This document shows positions 60,984 to 64,000 of a stretch of DNA of 64,000 bases, one piece after another. The position numbers and the translations under genes are program-made. The stretch covers positions 778,001 through 842,000 of the forward strand of contig NZ_CP162599.1 of the NCBI RefSeq assembly GCF_040958695.1, in the 5' to 3' direction. Below the pieces are notes generated by a model. The model made no database searches. It had not been told where the DNA came from and was given only the letters and a program-made list of their open reading frames with translations. How positions within the stretch are numbered: position 1 is the stretch's first letter; every line of letters begins with the position of its first letter. The DNA is from Ornithinibacillus sp. 4-3 (lineage in GTDB: Bacteria > Bacillota > Bacilli > Bacillales > Amphibacillaceae).

Positions 60984-63458
60984 TTATGCAATTTGATTGA
61001 TAGACCAGAAGATTCCTTGCTGTCCGGAACCACCTAAGTCTAAGCCAATAGTTAGACCATTAGCTATATAGAATAGGCCAATCTGGTCGCCGGCAGTAAG
61101 TTCGACTTCTCTTGCAAGAGTCACGGTTCCGTTTCCTAATACAGCTCTTAATGTGAGTAGGGTAACCTGAATGTTCAGTATAGGGAATAGACCAGTTACT
61201 AATGTTGCAGGATCTGGCGTAATTCGTTGAACAGCAAATGCTGGGTTTACTCCTGCTCCTAGGCTAAGGGTAATTGCAGCAGTCGTTTGGTAGTTAATTG
61301 TTGCACTAATAGAATAACGACCTGTTTCAGGAACTGTGTAAATTCCATCTAATGCGTTAAAGTTAGGGTTAGGATAAGAACCAGGTGTCGCTACCGTCTG
61401 CCAACTGACTAATTGTTCAGAGCCTGTTACAGTCATTGTTCCTTGAGTGGCAGAAAAACCGTTTTCTGCAAATGCAGGTCCCGTAGCACCCGTAGCACCT
61501 GCTGGTCCTGTAGCACCTGCTGGTCCTGTAGGTCCTGCTGGTCCTGTAGCGCCCGCTGGTCCCGTAGCGCCCGCTGGCCCTGTAGCACCTGCTGGTCCTG
61601 TAGCACCTGCTGGCCCCGTAGCACCCGCTGGTCCTGTAGCACCTGCTGGTCCTGTAGCACCTGCTGGTCCTGTAGCGCCCGCTGGTCCCGTAGCACCTGC
61701 TGGTCCTGTAGCACCTGCTGGCCCTGTAGCACCTGCTGGTCCTGTAGCACCCGCTGGTCCTGTAGCGCCCGCTGGCCCTGTAGCACCGTCAGCACCCGTA
61801 GCACCTGCTGGCCCCGTAGCACCTGCTGGTCCTGTAGCGCCCGCTGGCCCTGTAGCACCTGCTGGCCCTGTAGCGCCCGCTGGCCCTGTAGCACCGTCAG
61901 CACCCGTAGCACCTGCTGGCCCTGTAGCGCCTGCTGGTCCTGTAGCACCTGCTGGTCCTGTAGCGCCCGCTGGTCCTGTAGCGCCCGCTGGCCCTGTAGC
62001 ACCTGCTGGTCCTGTAGCACCCGCTGGTCCCGTAGCACCTGCTGGCCCTGTAGCACCGTCAGCACCCGTAGCACCCGCTGGTCCTGTAGCGCCCGCTGGT
62101 CCCGTAGCACCTGCTGGTCCTGTAGCACCTGCTGGCCCCGTAGCACCTGCTGGTCCTGTAGGTCCTGCTGGTCCTGTAGCGCCCGCTGGTCCTGTAGCGC
62201 CCGCTGGCCCTGTAGCACCGTCAGCACCCGTAGCACCCGCTGGTCCCGTAGCACCTGCCGATCCTGTAGCACCCGCTGGTCCTGTAGGTCCTGCTGGTCC
62301 TGTAGCACCCGCTGGTCCCGTAGCACCTGCTGGTCCTGTAGCACCTGCTGGTCCCGTAGCACCCATTGGTCCTGTAGCACCTGCTGGCCCTGTAGCACCG
62401 TCAGCACCCGTAGCACCCGCTGGTCCCGTAGCGCCTGCTGGCCCTGTAGCACCCGCTGGTCCCGTAGCGCCCGCTGGCCCTGTAGCGCCCGCTGGTCCCG
62501 TAGCACCGTCAGCACCCGTAGCACCCGCTGGTCCCGTAGCACCCGCTGGTCCCGTAGCACCTGCTGGTCCTGTAGCACCCGCTGGTCCCGTAGCACCTGC
62601 TGGTCCTGTAGCACCTGCTGGTCCCGTAGCACCCATTGGTCCTGTAGCACCTGCTGGTCCTGTAGCACCTGCTGGTCCCGTAGCACCCATTGGTCCTGTA
62701 GCACCTGCTGGCCCTGTAGCACCGTCAGCACCCGTAGCACCCGCTGGTCCCGTAGCGCCTGCTGGCCCTGTAGCACCCGCTGGTCCCGTAGCGCCCGCTG
62801 GCCCTGTAGCGCCCGCTGGTCCCGTAGCACCGTCAGCACCCGTAGCACCCGCTGGTCCTGTAGCACCCGCTGGTCCCGTAGCACCTGCTGGTCCTGTAGC
62901 ACCCGCTGGTCCCGTAGCACCTGCTGGTCCTGTAGCACCTGCTGGTCCTGTAGCGCCTGCTGGCCCTGTAGCGCCTGCTGGCCCTGTAGCACCTGCTGGT
63001 CCTGTAGCACCCATTGGTCCTGTAGCACCTGCTGGTCCCGTAGCACCCATTGGTCCTGTAGCACCTGCTGGCCCTGTAGCACCTGCTGGTCCTGTAGCAC
63101 CTGCTGGTCCAGTAGGCCCCGTAGGTCCCATAGGTCCACTTGGCCCCGGTGTAGAACCTCCATCTGGAATAATGCTAGTTACTTGTTTTAATTTATTGTC
63201 CAATAGTAATTCTTTTTTCATCGCCATTGCGAGCATATCTTGAACAGCTTCATTTACTTCTAATATTTCAGGTAATGTTGCTGGTATTGTTAGACCAGGG
63301 AGAGTTCCCAATGAATATTGGATTTTTTCTCCCTCCGCATTAATAATATGGGCAAGTCCTAATTCCTCCATCGCAATGGAAGCTAATAACAGGTTAATTG
63401 CATCGTCCCTTGTTAGAGATACATTTGGGGTAAAATTTGGTAGACTGGGTTGGGACAT
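60984..63458 (-). CDS. Collagen-like exosporium/spore-surface protein (BclA-type)
   Basis: The 824-residue protein has three parts. Residues 1-100 are the anchoring domain shared with two neighbours ([19 protein letters not shown]). Residues 105-661 are about 186 Gly-X-Y triplets, mostly GPAGAT with [12 protein letters not shown] and GPAGPT variants. Residues 663-824 are a beta-rich globular domain ([32 protein letters not shown]) of the BclA/C1q-TNF type that trimerises. Threonines at every second Y position are potential O-glycosylation sites, as in BclA. AAGGAG precedes the ATG. No signal peptide fits synthesis in the mother cell. The nearby glycosyltransferases and pyruvyltransferases are likely to modify it. 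Repeat length probably varies between strains. Confidence 0.9.
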   Translation of the reverse strand: MSQPSLPNFTPNVSLTRDDAINLLLASIAMEELGLAHIINAEGEKIQYSLGTLPGLTIPATLPEILEVNEAVQDMLAMAMKKELLLDNKLKQVTSIIPDGGSTPGPSGPMGPTGPTGPAGATGPAGATGPAGATGPMGATGPAGATGPMGATGPAGATGPAGATGPAGATGPAGATGPAGATGPAGATGPAGATGPAGATGPAGATGADGATGPAGATGPAGATGPAGATGPAGATGPAGATGADGATGPAGATGPMGATGPAGATGPAGATGPMGATGPAGATGPAGATGPAGATGPAGATGPAGATGPAGATGADGATGPAGATGPAGATGPAGATGPAGATGPAGATGADGATGPAGATGPMGATGPAGATGPAGATGPAGATGPAGPTGPAGATGSAGATGPAGATGADGATGPAGATGPAGATGPAGPTGPAGATGPAGATGPAGATGPAGATGPAGATGADGATGPAGATGPAGATGPAGATGPAGATGPAGATGPAGATGPAGATGPAGATGADGATGPAGATGPAGATGPAGATGPAGATGPAGATGADGATGPAGATGPAGATGPAGATGPAGATGPAGATGPAGATGPAGATGPAGATGPAGATGPAGATGPAGATGPAGATGPAGATGPAGPTGPAGATGPAGATGATGPAFAENGFSATQGTMTVTGSEQLVSWQTVATPGSYPNPNFNALDGIYTVPETGRYSISATINYQTTAAITLSLGAGVNPAFAVQRITPDPATLVTGLFPILNIQVTLLTLRAVLGNGTVTLAREVELTAGDQIGLFYIANGLTIGLDLGGSGQQGIFWSINQIA
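61476..63146 (-). repeat. 18-bp tandem repeat tract encoding (GPAGAT)n
   Basis: About 1.67 kb of 18-bp units (reverse of GTAGCACCTGCTGGTCCT and variants) in one frame. Synonymous third-base variation (CCT/CCC, GCA/GCG) is mixed along the tract. One segment of about 300 bp (around 62323-62625) recurs 324 bp, or 18 units, further on with almost no change, which shows recent internal duplication. Confidence 0.9.
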
Positions 63459-63694
63459 TATTATTCTCCTTTCCTTAGAAATAGGTATTTCAAACAGATG
63501 TACTTGCTAAATAAGGGATTAACAAATACAACGTTCTCAAACAATATATTCAGTGCTGACAAGTCAGTATAGACAGACTACTATTATTCTTATATTCATG
63601 AAAAATGGGTTTGAAGGAGTTTTGAAATAGGATTTATATATAATGAAGAGGAAAGAGAATGTTAAGAGAAATAGAATACGAAGGAGATGTAAAG

Positions 63695-64000
63695 ATGAGG
63701 TACACAGATATTAAAGCAAAGACTGTTGAAGATATAATTTCAGAAAAACAATTTTACACTTTAAGGGAATCCTTAATTCAATCCTATTTATTAATAGATA
63801 AATTAAACCAACAAGAGGTTAAAGAACTTCTACTAAACGTTTTTAATATGAGCGAACAAGAGCTTATGGAACGTTCTACTTCTTTTCATCAACATCAAAT
63901 GAAAAAATCAATAATCACATCTACCATTGAAACAGCTGAAAAATGGATTGAAAAGTCGAATATGAAAGATGTACCTTCAATGCTTGAATTGACTCATTCA
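63695..64000 (+). CDS. Unrecognised protein, 3' end outside the window
   Basis: ATG at 63695 behind AAGGAG opens a frame of 102 codons to the window edge without a stop. It begins MRYTDIKAKTVEDIISEKQF and is helical and polar (LIDKLNQQEVKELLLNVF). It has no signal peptide or membrane segment so far and no motif I recognise. It is divergent from the collagen-like gene across 236 bp, which holds a CTGACAAGTCAG palindrome near 63556 but no clear promoter that I can assign. Confidence 0.6.
   Translation, partial: MRYTDIKAKTVEDIISEKQFYTLRESLIQSYLLIDKLNQQEVKELLLNVFNMSEQELMERSTSFHQHQMKKSIITSTIETAEKWIEKSNMKDVPSMLELTHS

Noticed and set aside
61476..63146. Regular short repeats that might suggest a CRISPR array
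   Set aside because: The units are contiguous 18-bp coding repeats without unique spacers, and no cas genes are present.
61413..63243. Very long open frames on the plus strand and in a second reverse frame across the collagen tract
   Set aside because: They are by-products of the 18-bp repeat, which lacks stop codons in several frames. Only the GPAGAT frame has the N- and C-terminal domains, ribosome site and terminator.

Overview
The window looks like chromosomal DNA of a low-GC, Gram-positive, spore-forming member of the Bacillaceae, probably a halotolerant genus such as Oceanobacillus or Virgibacillus. This is inferred from AT-rich codon use, AGGAGG ribosome sites, frequent TTG and GTG starts, an exosporium-type collagen-like protein, Zur and PerR boxes of the Bacillus type, a betaine-type BCCT carrier and an ectoine-hydrolase-like enzyme. 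No rRNA, tRNA, CRISPR array or prophage was seen.

Layout. 1-9.5 kb holds small regulator/target units: a frameshifted CPBP protease gene, an MFS exporter divergent from a MerR regulator, a TetR regulator divergent from a quinone oxidoreductase across a 42-bp palindrome, a frameshifted Rieske gene and a LysR regulator. 9.8-16.2 kb holds genes resembling polymorphic-toxin immunity proteins (DUF4303, DUF5713, YwqG), a PadR-controlled membrane-protein operon, an ankyrin protein and a GNAT acetyltransferase. 16.3-24.1 kb holds two envelope-stress-like ABC systems: a histidine kinase/response regulator/BcrAB-type exporter operon, and a separate FtsX-type permease/ATPase/PASTA-protein operon behind twin 20-bp repeats.

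25-37 kb is a scavenging locus: an RpiR regulator, an ornithine cyclodeaminase-like enzyme, the two hydantoinase/oxoprolinase subunits, a gamma-glutamyltransferase without signal peptide, and two related peptide-binding lipoproteins with no permease or ATPase. 38-41 kb has a class III aminotransferase and a DoeA-like ectoine hydrolase. 41-43 kb carries a 288-bp palindromic-ended repeat element and a decayed IS110 element.

43-49 kb is a metal-homeostasis block: a PfeT-like P1B-type ATPase behind a perfect PerR box, a flavin disulfide reductase whose promoter spacer is a Zur box, an orphan Zur box, zinc-independent ribosomal protein S14 and a CobW-type GTPase. dCTP deaminase, the BCCT carrier and an SGNH hydrolase follow.

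53-63.5 kb looks like a spore-surface glycoprotein locus. Two glycosyltransferase/pyruvyltransferase pairs lie in mirror orientation around two CgeB-like glycosyltransferases, next to three paralogues sharing one N-terminal domain. One of these carries about 186 collagen triplets and a BclA-like C-terminal domain.
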